A stretch of DNA of 64,000 nucleotides from a virus, in the IMG/VR virus record IMGVR_UViG_3300029258_002750, positions 1 to 64,000 of that record; one strand, 5' to 3'. The position numbers and the translations under genes are program-made. Within the stretch, counting starts at the first letter, position 1. Every line of letters starts with the position of its first letter. Shown here in pieces: positions 52,132 through 60,752 of this stretch. The notes beneath the pieces are model-generated. The model saw only the letters and a list, made by a program, of their open reading frames with translations, did no database searches and had not been told where the DNA came from.

Positions 52132-53036
52132 CTGACGTTCTGGCCCTGCTCGATGAGCACGCCATCACTCCGACATCCTCGCTCGTGCGGACGCCCGCGA
52201 CGGACACGGCCAGCGTGTTCTTGGAGGATCTCTACGAGTGGATGGAGACCGACGAACGGAGACGCGAGGCGGATGACCCGAGCTACCTCCGCGCATCGGG
52301 TCTCTACAAGGTCTGCGCCAGGCGAGAGTCGTTCCTCATGGAGCGGCCAGCAATGCGCGTGGTGGAGGCGTTCTCTCCCGGCAGGCGGATGAACTTCGAT
52401 GTCGGCCACGCGCTCCACTGGTGGTGGCAGAACCGATACCTCGGGCCGATGGGTCGGCTGTGGGGCAACTGGTTCTGTGCGCGTTGCGACAAAGTAGTGA
52501 CCCAGGGCCTCATGCCAAAGCGGTGTCCAGGCTGCAACCAGGGCTACAAGAAGGTGCTCACCTACGAGGAGCTGTCCCTGAAGGACGAGCGGCTCAAGTA
52601 CACCGCTCACCCGGACGGGCTCCTGGTCGATGCGCCCGGTCCGCCTCGGCTCCTCTTCGAGCTGAAGACGAAGAAGCCGGAGGGGTTCGAGACGCTCAAG
52701 AAGCCTGACGGCGAGCACAGGATTCAGGTGCACGCGTACATGCGCCCGCTCGGCGTGAGAGAGGCGCTCATCACGTACGTGGACAAGGGCAAGCAGACAT
52801 TGTGGAAGGTGATGGGCGGGCGGATTGTGCCAGTGGGCATTCCGCGCGTGAAGGTCTTCCACGTGCTGTTCGATGACGGGCTGTGGGCAGACATCGAGCG
52901 GCGCATCCTCGATTACTGGCGAGCAAAGGATGGCGCTCCGCCGGAGGATCTGTGTAGGATCTGTCCCTCTCCAACGAGCAGCTTCGCGCGGATCTGTCCG
53001 GCGAGAGATGACTGCTTCTCTCGGAGGGCGCCATGA
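52119..53036 (+). CDS. Cas4/RecB-like exonuclease with Fe-S cysteines
   Basis: The protein has 305 residues from ATG 52119. YTAHPDGLLVDAPGPPRLLF followed by ELKTKKP provides the PD-(D/E)XK motif (D...ELK). CARC ... CPGC in the middle and DLCRIC ... C ... DDC at the end resemble the 4Fe-4S cysteine cluster of Cas4/AddB-type nucleases. It probably resects DNA for the RecA and RuvC proteins around it. Confidence 0.75.
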   Translation: MVDIADVLALLDEHAITPTSSLVRTPATDTASVFLEDLYEWMETDERRREADDPSYLRASGLYKVCARRESFLMERPAMRVVEAFSPGRRMNFDVGHALHWWWQNRYLGPMGRLWGNWFCARCDKVVTQGLMPKRCPGCNQGYKKVLTYEELSLKDERLKYTAHPDGLLVDAPGPPRLLFELKTKKPEGFETLKKPDGEHRIQVHAYMRPLGVREALITYVDKGKQTLWKVMGGRIVPVGIPRVKVFHVLFDDGLWADIERRILDYWRAKDGAPPEDLCRICPSPTSSFARICPARDDCFSRRAP

Positions 53037-53557
53037 CCCCGATCCTCACCCTGGACCTGGGAACATACACAGGGTGGTCGCTCCGTGACTGCAACGGGAC
53101 CGTCACAAGCGGCAGGCAGTCGTTCGAGCTGACCAGGTGGGAGAGCCATGGGATGCGCCAGCTCCGGTTCCGCAAGTGGATCCGCGAGATGCTCGACGAC
53201 CACCTCTTGGCCGATGGCCCGGAGCAGGCGTTCGTGGTCTACGAGCGCCCGATTATCGCGGGCCGGGGGAAGAACCAGCATCGATCGGGCAACGAGGTCG
53301 GGAAGCTCCTGGTGGGCACACTCCTGCCCGAGCTGGAGGAGCGCGAGCTGCTCCACGCTGCGCCAACGCCGGTACAGGTCAAGAAGCACGCGACGGGCAA
53401 GGGGAACGCGAACAAGCACATGATGGTTGAGGCGGCCGAGGAGCGGTGGGACCACTACAGCAGGCCGAAGAAGTACAGCGAGAAGGATGGCGACGACGAG
53501 GCGGATGCGCTGGGCATCATGGGATGGGCAATCGACGAGGTGGGAGAGTCGGACTAG
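53033..53557 (+). CDS. RuvC-like Holliday junction resolvase
   Basis: The protein has 174 residues. LTLDLGTYTGWS (first catalytic Asp), VVYERPI (catalytic Glu) and DGDDEADALGI (C-terminal acidic motif) match the RNase H-like RuvC fold. It overlaps the Cas4-like stop and forms a recombination module with recA. Confidence 0.82.
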   Translation: MTPILTLDLGTYTGWSLRDCNGTVTSGRQSFELTRWESHGMRQLRFRKWIREMLDDHLLADGPEQAFVVYERPIIAGRGKNQHRSGNEVGKLLVGTLLPELEERELLHAAPTPVQVKKHATGKGNANKHMMVEAAEERWDHYSRPKKYSEKDGDDEADALGIMGWAIDEVGESD

Positions 53558-53559
53558 GC

Positions 53560-53568
53560 GGGTATAAC
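53560..53568 (+). promoter_or_regulatory. GGGTATAAC promoter-like motif
   Basis: It lies in the 28-bp gap after the RuvC-like gene, 17 nt before ATG 53586. Confidence 0.5.
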
Positions 53569-53585
53569 CCTGCACGGAAACTGTC

Positions 53586-53912
53586 ATGTCACTGCTGAGG
53601 GAGTACCTCGTTGATGGACGAAGCTGTCGAGACCTTGCGGCCGAACACAGAGTCTCTGAGGCTCTTGTCCGGGCTACCCTCGGAGAGAAGGGTCTGCGAG
53701 TCGATTCTGACAGCGTTCGCGATCCCGTCTGCGCTGCTGTCGGGTGGCTTGGTTACGGGTCGTTCTCCAGGTTCGTACACCAGCGTGGTCTGTCGCCTCT
53801 CAACGCTCAGGCTCAAGAGCTGGGGGTCACGAAGGCCCAGCTCAAGCGGGTCTACGAGATCTTCCGACGGCTAGCGGAGGAGGAAGGCGGCGACGATGGC
53901 ACAGGGACGTAG
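53586..53912 (+). CDS. HTH protein, 108 aa
   Basis: CRDLAAEHRVSEALVRATL is a helix-turn-helix in the first third. A second helical region (VTKAQLKRVYEIFRRL) follows, and the tail is acidic. It is probably a transcription regulator or a small terminase-like DNA binder. Confidence 0.58.
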   Translation: MSLLREYLVDGRSCRDLAAEHRVSEALVRATLGEKGLRVDSDSVRDPVCAAVGWLGYGSFSRFVHQRGLSPLNAQAQELGVTKAQLKRVYEIFRRLAEEEGGDDGTGT

Positions 53913-54705
53913 CAAGGACGAACCAGAGGAGATCAGGAGGCGGCTCAGGGCCAGCAAGAGGGCGATCGACGAGACGTACATCCAGATGGGCCGGGACCTC
54001 TACCTGGTCTACCATCGGCGGCTCTTCGTCCAGTGGGGCCACGACACGTTCGACGACTTCGCTGAGAACGAGATGAAGATCTCGCGGAAGCGGGCCGAGC
54101 GCGTCCGGCTGATCTGGACGCACTTCATCAAGGAGTGCGGGCTGAAGCCGTCCGAGCTGAGTGGTCTCGGCTACACGTGCGCTAACGAGCTGCGCGGCGC
54201 GACCGACTCTAGCAACGTCAAGAGGCGGATCAAGTCGGCGAAGGATCTCAGCTGGCGCGCGCTGCGCCGAAAGATCGCCAAGTGGAAGGAGCCTCCCAAG
54301 GACGTTACCGACGATATGCCGAAGGCGACGGACGACGAGTCGGCTGACGACACGACGCCGCTGACAGCGGCCGATGGGCGCACTGCTCTGGGCTTCAAGC
54401 TCTACCCGTCGCAGCAGAAGGTTGTCCAGGCCGCGCTCGATGAGGTCTCGCGCGGTAAACCGAACGAGATGGCGCCGAACGAGGCGCTTGCCAACATCGC
54501 GACTGAGTTCCTCGCCAGCCGAATGTCCAAGGAGGAAGAGCCGGTCACCAGGTGTCGCTACATGCTCTCTACCCTGGAGAGGGTCTATGGCGGCAAGATC
54601 ATCTGGATTCCGAATGACAAGGCCGCCGAGGCGCTCGCGCAGTACATGGAGAAGCACCCCGATCTGTTCGGGGAACCGACCGAAGAACTGGAGGATGACG
54701 AATGA
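53896..54705 (+). CDS. Hypothetical protein, 269 aa
   Basis: Residues 1-110 are helical and charged (RLRASKRAIDETYIQMGRDL), like DUF-type phage regulatory domains. An acidic linker (TDDMPKATDDESADDTT) leads to a second helical domain (LYPSQQKVVQAALDEV). No family recognised. Confidence 0.58.
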   Translation: MAQGRSKDEPEEIRRRLRASKRAIDETYIQMGRDLYLVYHRRLFVQWGHDTFDDFAENEMKISRKRAERVRLIWTHFIKECGLKPSELSGLGYTCANELRGATDSSNVKRRIKSAKDLSWRALRRKIAKWKEPPKDVTDDMPKATDDESADDTTPLTAADGRTALGFKLYPSQQKVVQAALDEVSRGKPNEMAPNEALANIATEFLASRMSKEEEPVTRCRYMLSTLERVYGGKIIWIPNDKAAEALAQYMEKHPDLFGEPTEELEDDE

Positions 54706-55016
54706 GCGAAGCTGCGACGAAGAAGACAAGGAGCGTCACGCCGCTGCACTACCGGCTGGTGTCCGTCTCGCTGGGCGAGGGCGGGGAGCCGACGCACTTC
54801 GATGTGCTGCCGGTACCGGATGGCGTGAAGGACCCGAAGAGGCGGGATCAGTACAAGCGAGCCGTGCGGGCCGTGCTCGAGGCGGCCGAGGACGGCGAGA
54901 GGGTCAAGCTCTACAACGGGCGCCAGCTCACCGTCGTGTCTTATCCCGATCCGTTCATGTTCCGGGCCGAGATCAAGGAAGAGACCATTCGCACGGTCCA
55001 GATCACCGAGGGCTAG
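54702..55016 (+). CDS. Hypothetical protein, 104 aa
   Basis: ATG 54702 overlaps the previous stop. Beta strands (YRLVSVSLGEGGEPTHFDV) surround a charged helix, an OB- or KOW-like size, but there is no family call. It is coupled to the uracil-DNA glycosylase gene. Confidence 0.52.
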   Translation: MSEAATKKTRSVTPLHYRLVSVSLGEGGEPTHFDVLPVPDGVKDPKRRDQYKRAVRAVLEAAEDGERVKLYNGRQLTVVSYPDPFMFRAEIKEETIRTVQITEG

Positions 55017-55747
55017 TGACCGGCGCTGACGCGGATCCGCTCTTCGAGCTGCGGCTCGAGATCAAAGCCTGCACGGGCTGCCATCTGCGGCACACGAGCA
55101 AGCAGCGCGTGCCTGGGGACGGGAGCAGATCCGCGCCGATCATGCTAGTCGGAGAGGCGCCGGGCTACTACGAGGACAGAGACGGTGCTCCGTTCATCGG
55201 GAAGGCGGGAAAGCGGCTCGACGCGTGGTTGGATCGTGTCGGCCTCGATCGTCACAAGCACCTGTTCATCACCAATTGCTTGAAATGCAGACCGCCGAAC
55301 AACCGCTTTCCCGATTACGAGCGCGGCGGGCCAACCGATTGCTGTATGCCGTGGCTCGTGCGCCAGCTGGAGCTGGTCAACCCGTGGGCGGTGATCCTCG
55401 CGGGAAAGCGCGCGCTTCACCACGTTCTGCTCGACGGGTCGGTCGAGATGGCCGACCCGTTTCGGCCGTGGGTCGGCCGCGTCTGTCGGCGGCGCGATCT
55501 CTACGGCGAGGTCCGCTTCTACCCAATCTGGCACCCGGCCTACATCCTGCGGAACAAGAACCCCTACGAGGAGGAGCGGTGCATGGTCGCTATCGAAAGC
55601 GCCTTCGAGTACGTCGCCTCCAAGCAAGGCGGCGGCGGGGCGCCGGTGGAGGATCTCTACGAGGTCCGACCCGTTGGTTTTGTCCAGCACCAGCAGCGGT
55701 TCCGCTTGTTCGGTGCACCGAAGCCGATCCCGGAGCCAGAGGCATGA
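55016..55747 (+). CDS. Uracil-DNA glycosylase, family 4/5
   Basis: The protein has 243 residues from GTG 55016. CTGCHLR with later CLKCRPP supplies Fe-S cysteines; GEAPGYYEDRDGAPFIGKAG is the catalytic motif; HPAYI near the C-terminus is the second conserved motif. It removes uracil from DNA. A phage UDG suggests canonical (not uracil) DNA and a repair need. Confidence 0.85.
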   Translation: MTGADADPLFELRLEIKACTGCHLRHTSKQRVPGDGSRSAPIMLVGEAPGYYEDRDGAPFIGKAGKRLDAWLDRVGLDRHKHLFITNCLKCRPPNNRFPDYERGGPTDCCMPWLVRQLELVNPWAVILAGKRALHHVLLDGSVEMADPFRPWVGRVCRRRDLYGEVRFYPIWHPAYILRNKNPYEEERCMVAIESAFEYVASKQGGGGAPVEDLYEVRPVGFVQHQQRFRLFGAPKPIPEPEA

Positions 55748-56007
55748 CGCCAGCCGAGAAGCGCGCACACGCGGAGGAGCTGGCGAAGCTCAACGACCTG
55801 CTGCTCGATGCGGCGGGACCCGAAGGCGCGGGCGTGGAAACGAAGCTGGACATGCTATGCTACGCGCTCGCTGGCCTGCTCCGGTTCGAGGGGGATCGCC
55901 TTGCGGCCGAGCTGCGGGACTGCGACGAGGCGGCACCAGATGACCTGGACCAGCTTGAATTGTTCCCCGATTTGCCGCCCCCAACTCCTGATGTGACCGA
56001 TAGTTAG
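55744..56007 (+). CDS. Small helical protein, 87 aa
   Basis: ATG 55744 overlaps the glycosylase stop. Two helices rich in Leu and Ala are followed by DDLDQLELFPDLPPP, a possible binding peptide. No family recognised. Confidence 0.5.
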   Translation: MTPAEKRAHAEELAKLNDLLLDAAGPEGAGVETKLDMLCYALAGLLRFEGDRLAAELRDCDEAAPDDLDQLELFPDLPPPTPDVTDS

Positions 56008-56105
56008 GCCACTCAGGAGAAAAACCCTAAATAGGTGTGACAGGCCGGAGCCGTTTCGGTATTCTAAGGGGTAGCTCTAACCACCCCGAGGAGGAACGCC
56101 GAACC

Positions 56106-57413
56106 GTGCTAGCTGTCGCATACCGGGCTCCTCAGCCTACGGGCCGAGTCCCATCTACTCACAAGCCGTGCTCCGAGTGTGGGCGCGTGTTACCCCGATC
56201 AACCCACTATCGCCTCCGCTACGCCGACGATCCCTACGGTATCGCGCGGGGGCTCACCAAGAAGAAGCGCGCAGCCGTGCTCCAGGCTGCTGCGCCGAAC
56301 GACCGTGTACTCTGCGTGCAGCCTCGTTGCATCCAGTGCGACAACCTGCGCCGGGGGCGGCGCCGTGCGGTGACCGAGCTGCGAAGGAAGCTCAAGCCGC
56401 ACAGCTCGGCGGTCGTCAAGCACGACTCGCTCTTCCACACCGTCGAGATTCGCGGCCGGGTGCCGCGCGAGGTCCGGGAGCTGCTGCTCGAGCCCGCCGC
56501 GCGCGCCGGTCTGGTTGTCGTGGACAAGAAGGGTGCGCCCGTGCTCCCCAGAGAGCCCGAGGCCGCGCTTCGCGTCTGCTACGCGGGGGTGCTTCCGATC
56601 AAGGTGGTCAAAGAGGGCGCGAACCGGAAGATCAAGCCGTCGCGCCTCGGTCACTTCGGAGGCGAACAGATCGCGATGCTGAATGCGATCCCCAAGCTCG
56701 TCGCCAACCTGCCCAAGAGTCCTCTCGCTCGCCTCGCCCGAGACGTGATCGACGTTGCCCTCGTCCGGGAGTGGGGCGAGCACTCCGAGGAGGCGATGGC
56801 ATCGATCCTCGATCGCGTGCGCGTCCGCATGTGGAAGTTCGCGAGGAAGATGATCGCGGCGGGGCTGCTCGACACCGAGGAGGCCGAGGCGCGGCTCCTG
56901 AATGGGATCTACGATGGTGTGAGGACGTGGGACCCGCTGCATCCTTCGCACGCCGCGCTGGTTACCCACTGCGGTCACCGGGTCAAGCGGTCGCTACAGC
57001 TTCGCGGCCGGAAGGACCACAGGATTGCCGCTCGGAAGGGATCGGACGGTCGGTTCCACGGCGGCGCGGTATCGCTCGATGTCCTCGTTCCACCCACGGT
57101 CGCGGATGAAGGTGTGTTCGTGCCCCACGCCCAGAGCTACTCGACCGGGGCGGGCGCGGTCCCCCGCTCCTCGACGGAGCGGCGGGAGGGCAGCCGTCAG
57201 CTCTCTGTGCGGTCGGACGTTACAACGGCGCTATCCGGGCTGGACGAGGTCGACAGACGGATCGCCGAGGGGCTCTTCATGTCCGACGTATCGACGACCC
57301 GGCTGGCGCAGGAGCTGGGTATGACTGTTGGTGACCTGCGCAAGCGCGCCAACGCGATCAGGGAGACGCTCCAGGCTGCGCTCGCGCCGTACCAGCAGGA
57401 GGTGCTTTCGTGA
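56106..57413 (+). CDS. Sigma-70-like factor with N-terminal zinc finger
   Basis: The protein has 435 residues from GTG 56106. CSECGRVL ... CVQPRCIQC is a zinc finger at residues 20-80. The centre has SEEAMASILDRVRVRMW and LLNGIYDGVRTWDPLHPSHA in the pattern of sigma region 2-3. VSTTRLAQELGMTVGDLRKR is a region 4-type HTH. It may be a phage late sigma factor, possibly for the GGGTAGAAC motif. The match is by pattern. Confidence 0.6.
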   Translation: MLAVAYRAPQPTGRVPSTHKPCSECGRVLPRSTHYRLRYADDPYGIARGLTKKKRAAVLQAAAPNDRVLCVQPRCIQCDNLRRGRRRAVTELRRKLKPHSSAVVKHDSLFHTVEIRGRVPREVRELLLEPAARAGLVVVDKKGAPVLPREPEAALRVCYAGVLPIKVVKEGANRKIKPSRLGHFGGEQIAMLNAIPKLVANLPKSPLARLARDVIDVALVREWGEHSEEAMASILDRVRVRMWKFARKMIAAGLLDTEEAEARLLNGIYDGVRTWDPLHPSHAALVTHCGHRVKRSLQLRGRKDHRIAARKGSDGRFHGGAVSLDVLVPPTVADEGVFVPHAQSYSTGAGAVPRSSTERREGSRQLSVRSDVTTALSGLDEVDRRIAEGLFMSDVSTTRLAQELGMTVGDLRKRANAIRETLQAALAPYQQEVLS

Positions 57414-57868
57414 GCGACAACATACAGGCCGCACTGGACGCGCTCGGCGGCGCGCGGCAGCAGAAGACGGGCACTGGTCCCGTCGAGCCCACGCTCGTAT
57501 CGAGCGGCGACGCAATCGAGGATCTGGGCAAGCTCGTCGAGCGGAACGCGGGCGTTCCCCAGGGCGTGCTGGCGCTCGCTTCGCGTGCGGCGCAGGCGGC
57601 CGATGAGTCGCGCGAAGCCGCCGCGAAGGCCAAGATGCTCAAGGCCGAGCTGTCCGAGGCGATGAAGTCGGCCGAGGTCGACCGGATCGAGATGGAAGAT
57701 CGGCAGCCGATCAAGTGGAAGACGAAGAACGACCGCCAGGTGTCCCGCAAGGCGATCATCGGCGTGATCGGGGAGGATGCGGGGCAGAAGCTCTGGGGCA
57801 GACTGCCTTCGCCGCCCAAGACCTATCTCGACATCCCCGCCCGGGAGATCCCCGATCCCGAGCAGTGA
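57410..57868 (+). CDS. Hypothetical protein, 152 aa
   Basis: GTG 57410 overlaps the sigma-like stop. The central segment has regular Ala/Glu heptads (coiled coil). SGDAIEDLGKLVERNAG near residue 33 is a plausible variant of the recurrent peptide. The C-terminus is a compact basic domain. Confidence 0.55.
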   Translation: MSDNIQAALDALGGARQQKTGTGPVEPTLVSSGDAIEDLGKLVERNAGVPQGVLALASRAAQAADESREAAAKAKMLKAELSEAMKSAEVDRIEMEDRQPIKWKTKNDRQVSRKAIIGVIGEDAGQKLWGRLPSPPKTYLDIPAREIPDPEQ

Positions 57869-58221
57869 GCAACTCGTTCGTCGCTGCCAAGCCGTTCTTC
57901 AAGCCGCCGCCCGACGAGAAGCCGAAGGTCATCATCCTCGACTCAGCTGGTCAGCCGCCGTTCTTCCACCACTACTGGCCCTGCCCGTGGAAGCGCGGCG
58001 ATCTGGTGACCTGGTGGTCCGTGGACTACGGCAACCGCCTGGCCAGGGTGTCGCGCCCCGAAGGCCCCGGCCCCTGGGACTCGGTTCACATCCGGCTTCT
58101 ACGCCCGGTCGAGGTGCCCAACGAGCGCGGATCGTTCGATCGGCGCTGGGCGTTCACAGCCGATCGGTGCGATCTGGCCGAACCCAGTGCGATAGACCTA
58201 CTTGCGGACCTGGCCGGGTGA
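57865..58221 (+). CDS. Hypothetical protein ending in PSAIDLLADLA
   Basis: The protein has 118 residues from GTG 57865. It is a proline-rich, aromatic-rich small domain (FFHHYWPCPWKRGDLVTWW) with a barrel-like strand pattern. AEPSAIDLLADLAG at the end is a copy of the recurrent peptide. Confidence 0.6.
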   Translation: MSNSFVAAKPFFKPPPDEKPKVIILDSAGQPPFFHHYWPCPWKRGDLVTWWSVDYGNRLARVSRPEGPGPWDSVHIRLLRPVEVPNERGSFDRRWAFTADRCDLAEPSAIDLLADLAG

Positions 58222-58255
58222 TCTGGTAGCCTTTAGGGACAACCCTGGAGGCGCG

Positions 58256-59179
58256 ATGTCCGAGGCCGCCCTGAGCGAGGTCCAGCAACAGGCCATCGAC
58301 GATTTCAACAAGTTCCCGGTCTGGTGCGACGCGCGGGTGATCCCCATCGACGCCCTCGAGTTCACGGACTGGAACGTGAACGAGATGTCGGATACCGAGT
58401 TCAGCGAGCTGGTGGCCGAGGTCGATGAGAGCGGGTTCGACGAGCCGCTCGGCGTCATCCCGATTCCCGCCGAGGCTGGTAAGTACCTCGTGCCGTCCGG
58501 CGAGCACCGAGCCCGAGCCGCCATCGCTCTGGAGATGACGCACGTGCCCGCCGTGCTGAAGGTGCACCTCACCGAGAAGGAGGAGCACGAGGTCAAGCTC
58601 TGGTCGGTGAAGCGGAACAATCTCCGGGGGAAGGTCAACGAGCAGAAGTGGCGGAAGCTCGAGGCCGACATCTCCACCAAGACCCAGACGCGCGCAGAGA
58701 TCGTGCGCCAGCGCGCCCTACTGCGCGAGGAGACGCTGCGGAACCTGGAGAAGGGCAAGGGCGACCGGGACGAGCGGAGGCGATCTGCGGCCAACAGGAA
58801 GCGGGGCAGCGCTGACCAAGCTTCCCCGTCCGATGATCAGGGGTCGCAGACGCCGCAGACGCCGCAGCCGCCATCCGGTCCGGCGAAGGACAGCGACCAG
58901 GACAAGGCCGATGCCTATCGCGCTCGCGAGAGCCTCGGTCGGGCGTTCAAAGCCGCCTGGGAAGAGGTGCTCGTGCAGAGCGCTGACACAGTGGAGAATG
59001 GCTACCTCGTCCTCGCCGATGGGAGGGACGAGAGGTGTCATGTGGTTGTGGACACGAGTCAGTATCTCGCGCCGCTCGTCAAGCGGATGGTGGCCGCCTG
59101 TAAGGGCAACTCGGCGCACATTGACGAGTTCCTCGTGACAGCCATAACGCGGGAGCTGAAGGAGTGGGAGGACAAGTGA
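58256..59179 (+). CDS. ParB-like protein, 307 aa
   Basis: ATG 58256. VPSGEHRARAAIALEMTHVP matches the ParB/Srx box. A charged linker with QTPQTPQPP and a C-terminal helical domain follow. This is the third ParB-fold protein in the window, after those at 22.1 and 43.7 kb. It precedes the second sigma-like gene. Confidence 0.72.
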   Translation: MSEAALSEVQQQAIDDFNKFPVWCDARVIPIDALEFTDWNVNEMSDTEFSELVAEVDESGFDEPLGVIPIPAEAGKYLVPSGEHRARAAIALEMTHVPAVLKVHLTEKEEHEVKLWSVKRNNLRGKVNEQKWRKLEADISTKTQTRAEIVRQRALLREETLRNLEKGKGDRDERRRSAANRKRGSADQASPSDDQGSQTPQTPQPPSGPAKDSDQDKADAYRARESLGRAFKAAWEEVLVQSADTVENGYLVLADGRDERCHVVVDTSQYLAPLVKRMVAACKGNSAHIDEFLVTAITRELKEWEDK

Positions 59180-60063
59180 ACACTCTCGCCGAGAACGCGA
59201 TCGATGCGCATCTCTTCTTCTCTCGTTATCCCCTCGTGGAGGGCTCCGGTGTGATCGAGAAGCTGGCCAAGAGGGCCATCGCCGGGGACATGAGCGCGCT
59301 TGGCGATCTTGTGACGAAGCTCGACAAGAACCTCAAGGCGACGGCTCGCGCGCGCGGCCGGGGCTCGCTCTCGAACGAAGATGTCGAAGATGTCGTGCAG
59401 GATGCGCTGACCAAGCTCCTCGAGCCGGGTCAGCTGGCGAAGTTCGAGAAGGACCCCGGCGGCATCGTCCCCTGGCTGCACCGGACCGTGATCAATGCGA
59501 CGATCAACTTGCGGAAGAGCAAGGGCAGGCGGGGGATGACCGGCATCTCTGTGGACGTGGCGCCTGGTGGGAGGGGGGTCGCCTCCGGCCTCACCCGGAA
59601 GAAGATGTCCACTACCAAGCGCGAGGTCGTGCGAGGGGCCGTCGCGCGCGCGATGACCGGCCACTTCACCAAGGCCGAGAAGGCGTTCATCATGTCGCTG
59701 TTCGGCGGCGACGACGAGTTCAAGATGCCCAGCAAAGGCGACGCTGAGGGCGCGGCCAAGGCCGCAGGCCGTAAGGGAACGAAGCGCGCGATCGAGGCGT
59801 GGTCCTCGCGGGTGAAGAAGAAGTTCCTGAAGGCGCTCTGCACCGATCGCCAGCTCTGCGACCTGCTCCCGTCGCACCAGGGCGTCACAGGCCGGGTCCG
59901 CAAGAACGTCAAGTACGCTTGCCAGGGCGTCGCCGGTTCGTGCGTCGAGTCCGAGATCGTCGAGTTTGCGTCGGCGCTGACAGAGGACGGTGGAAACTTA
60001 GATGAGGGCGCGGCTTGCGAGCTGGTGCTATCCTGGTTGCAGGAGGTTCTCGCCGAGGAGTGA
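59176..60063 (+). CDS. ECF-like sigma factor, 295 aa
   Basis: GTG 59176 overlaps the ParB stop. DVEDVVQDALTKLLEPG followed by PWLHRTVINATINLRKSKGR is sigma region 2; a C-terminal domain with two cysteines follows. It is a candidate for switching to late genes. Confidence 0.65.
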   Translation: MNTLAENAIDAHLFFSRYPLVEGSGVIEKLAKRAIAGDMSALGDLVTKLDKNLKATARARGRGSLSNEDVEDVVQDALTKLLEPGQLAKFEKDPGGIVPWLHRTVINATINLRKSKGRRGMTGISVDVAPGGRGVASGLTRKKMSTTKREVVRGAVARAMTGHFTKAEKAFIMSLFGGDDEFKMPSKGDAEGAAKAAGRKGTKRAIEAWSSRVKKKFLKALCTDRQLCDLLPSHQGVTGRVRKNVKYACQGVAGSCVESEIVEFASALTEDGGNLDEGAACELVLSWLQEVLAEE

Positions 60064-60752
60064 GCAACTCGGGCAACAACTCGGGCAACAACTCGGGCAA
60101 CAACCCGCAGCGATCTCTGTTGACTCCGAAGCAGCAGGCCGCGATCAGCAAGAACAAGAGGCGCTATCGCTCGCTGGTCGAGAAGCGGCGGCTCGCGGTC
60201 TGGGAGTCCCACTGCGCGGGCGTCCCGAACTACCAGATGGCCCAGGACCACGGAGTCACCGAGCGGACCATCGAGCGTGACATCAAGTGGTGGAAGGACC
60301 GGCTCGGCTATCGTACCGACGAGCTGAAGGATCCGAAGAACGCAGCGATCGACGTCGGCATGACGGCGGCCAAGCTCGAGAAGGTCGCCGAGGACGCTTA
60401 CGTCGAGTACATGGGCGCTACGAACGGCCATCTCAAGGCCAAGTTCCTGATGGTGATGAACAACGCGCTCGTCAACCGCCACAAGATCCTCGCCGATGCG
60501 GGCTACCTGCCGAAGGTCGGCCAGGACCACGAGTGGAAGGAAGAAGTCAAGGTCACCTTCACCCAGCGGTTCGGCAAGGATGCGCCACAGGCTGTGTTCG
60601 ATGACGACAAGAAGCGGCGTCGGGTGCTTGAGGCGACCGAGGCCATCCTCAAGGAGAGCGCGCGGTCCGGTGTTCCGGTCAAGGCGCTCCTCGAACAGGC
60701 GGCGGCCAAGCCCGTGGAGGGCCAGGTCGTTGACGCTGACGATGCGGCGTAG
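60060..60752 (+). CDS. Probable terminase small subunit
   Basis: The protein has 230 residues from GTG 60060. The start NSGNNSGNNSGNN is encoded by three 12-bp repeats. NYQMAQDHGVTERTIERDIKW is an HTH. It lies directly before the large terminase, the usual place of the small subunit that recognises the packaging site. The call rests mainly on position and the HTH. Confidence 0.6.
   Translation: MSNSGNNSGNNSGNNPQRSLLTPKQQAAISKNKRRYRSLVEKRRLAVWESHCAGVPNYQMAQDHGVTERTIERDIKWWKDRLGYRTDELKDPKNAAIDVGMTAAKLEKVAEDAYVEYMGATNGHLKAKFLMVMNNALVNRHKILADAGYLPKVGQDHEWKEEVKVTFTQRFGKDAPQAVFDDDKKRRRVLEATEAILKESARSGVPVKALLEQAAAKPVEGQVVDADDAA
60065..60100 (+). repeat. Three tandem 12-bp repeats (CAACTCGGGCAA)
   Basis: Exact head-to-tail copies encode the NSGN repeat at the start of the small-terminase-like protein. 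Confidence 0.8.

Noticed and set aside
54374-55747. A long alternative-frame protein of 457 aa covering the UDG
   Set aside because: Its first half is a shadow frame of the 53896-54705 gene; only the part from GTG 55016 is protein-like.
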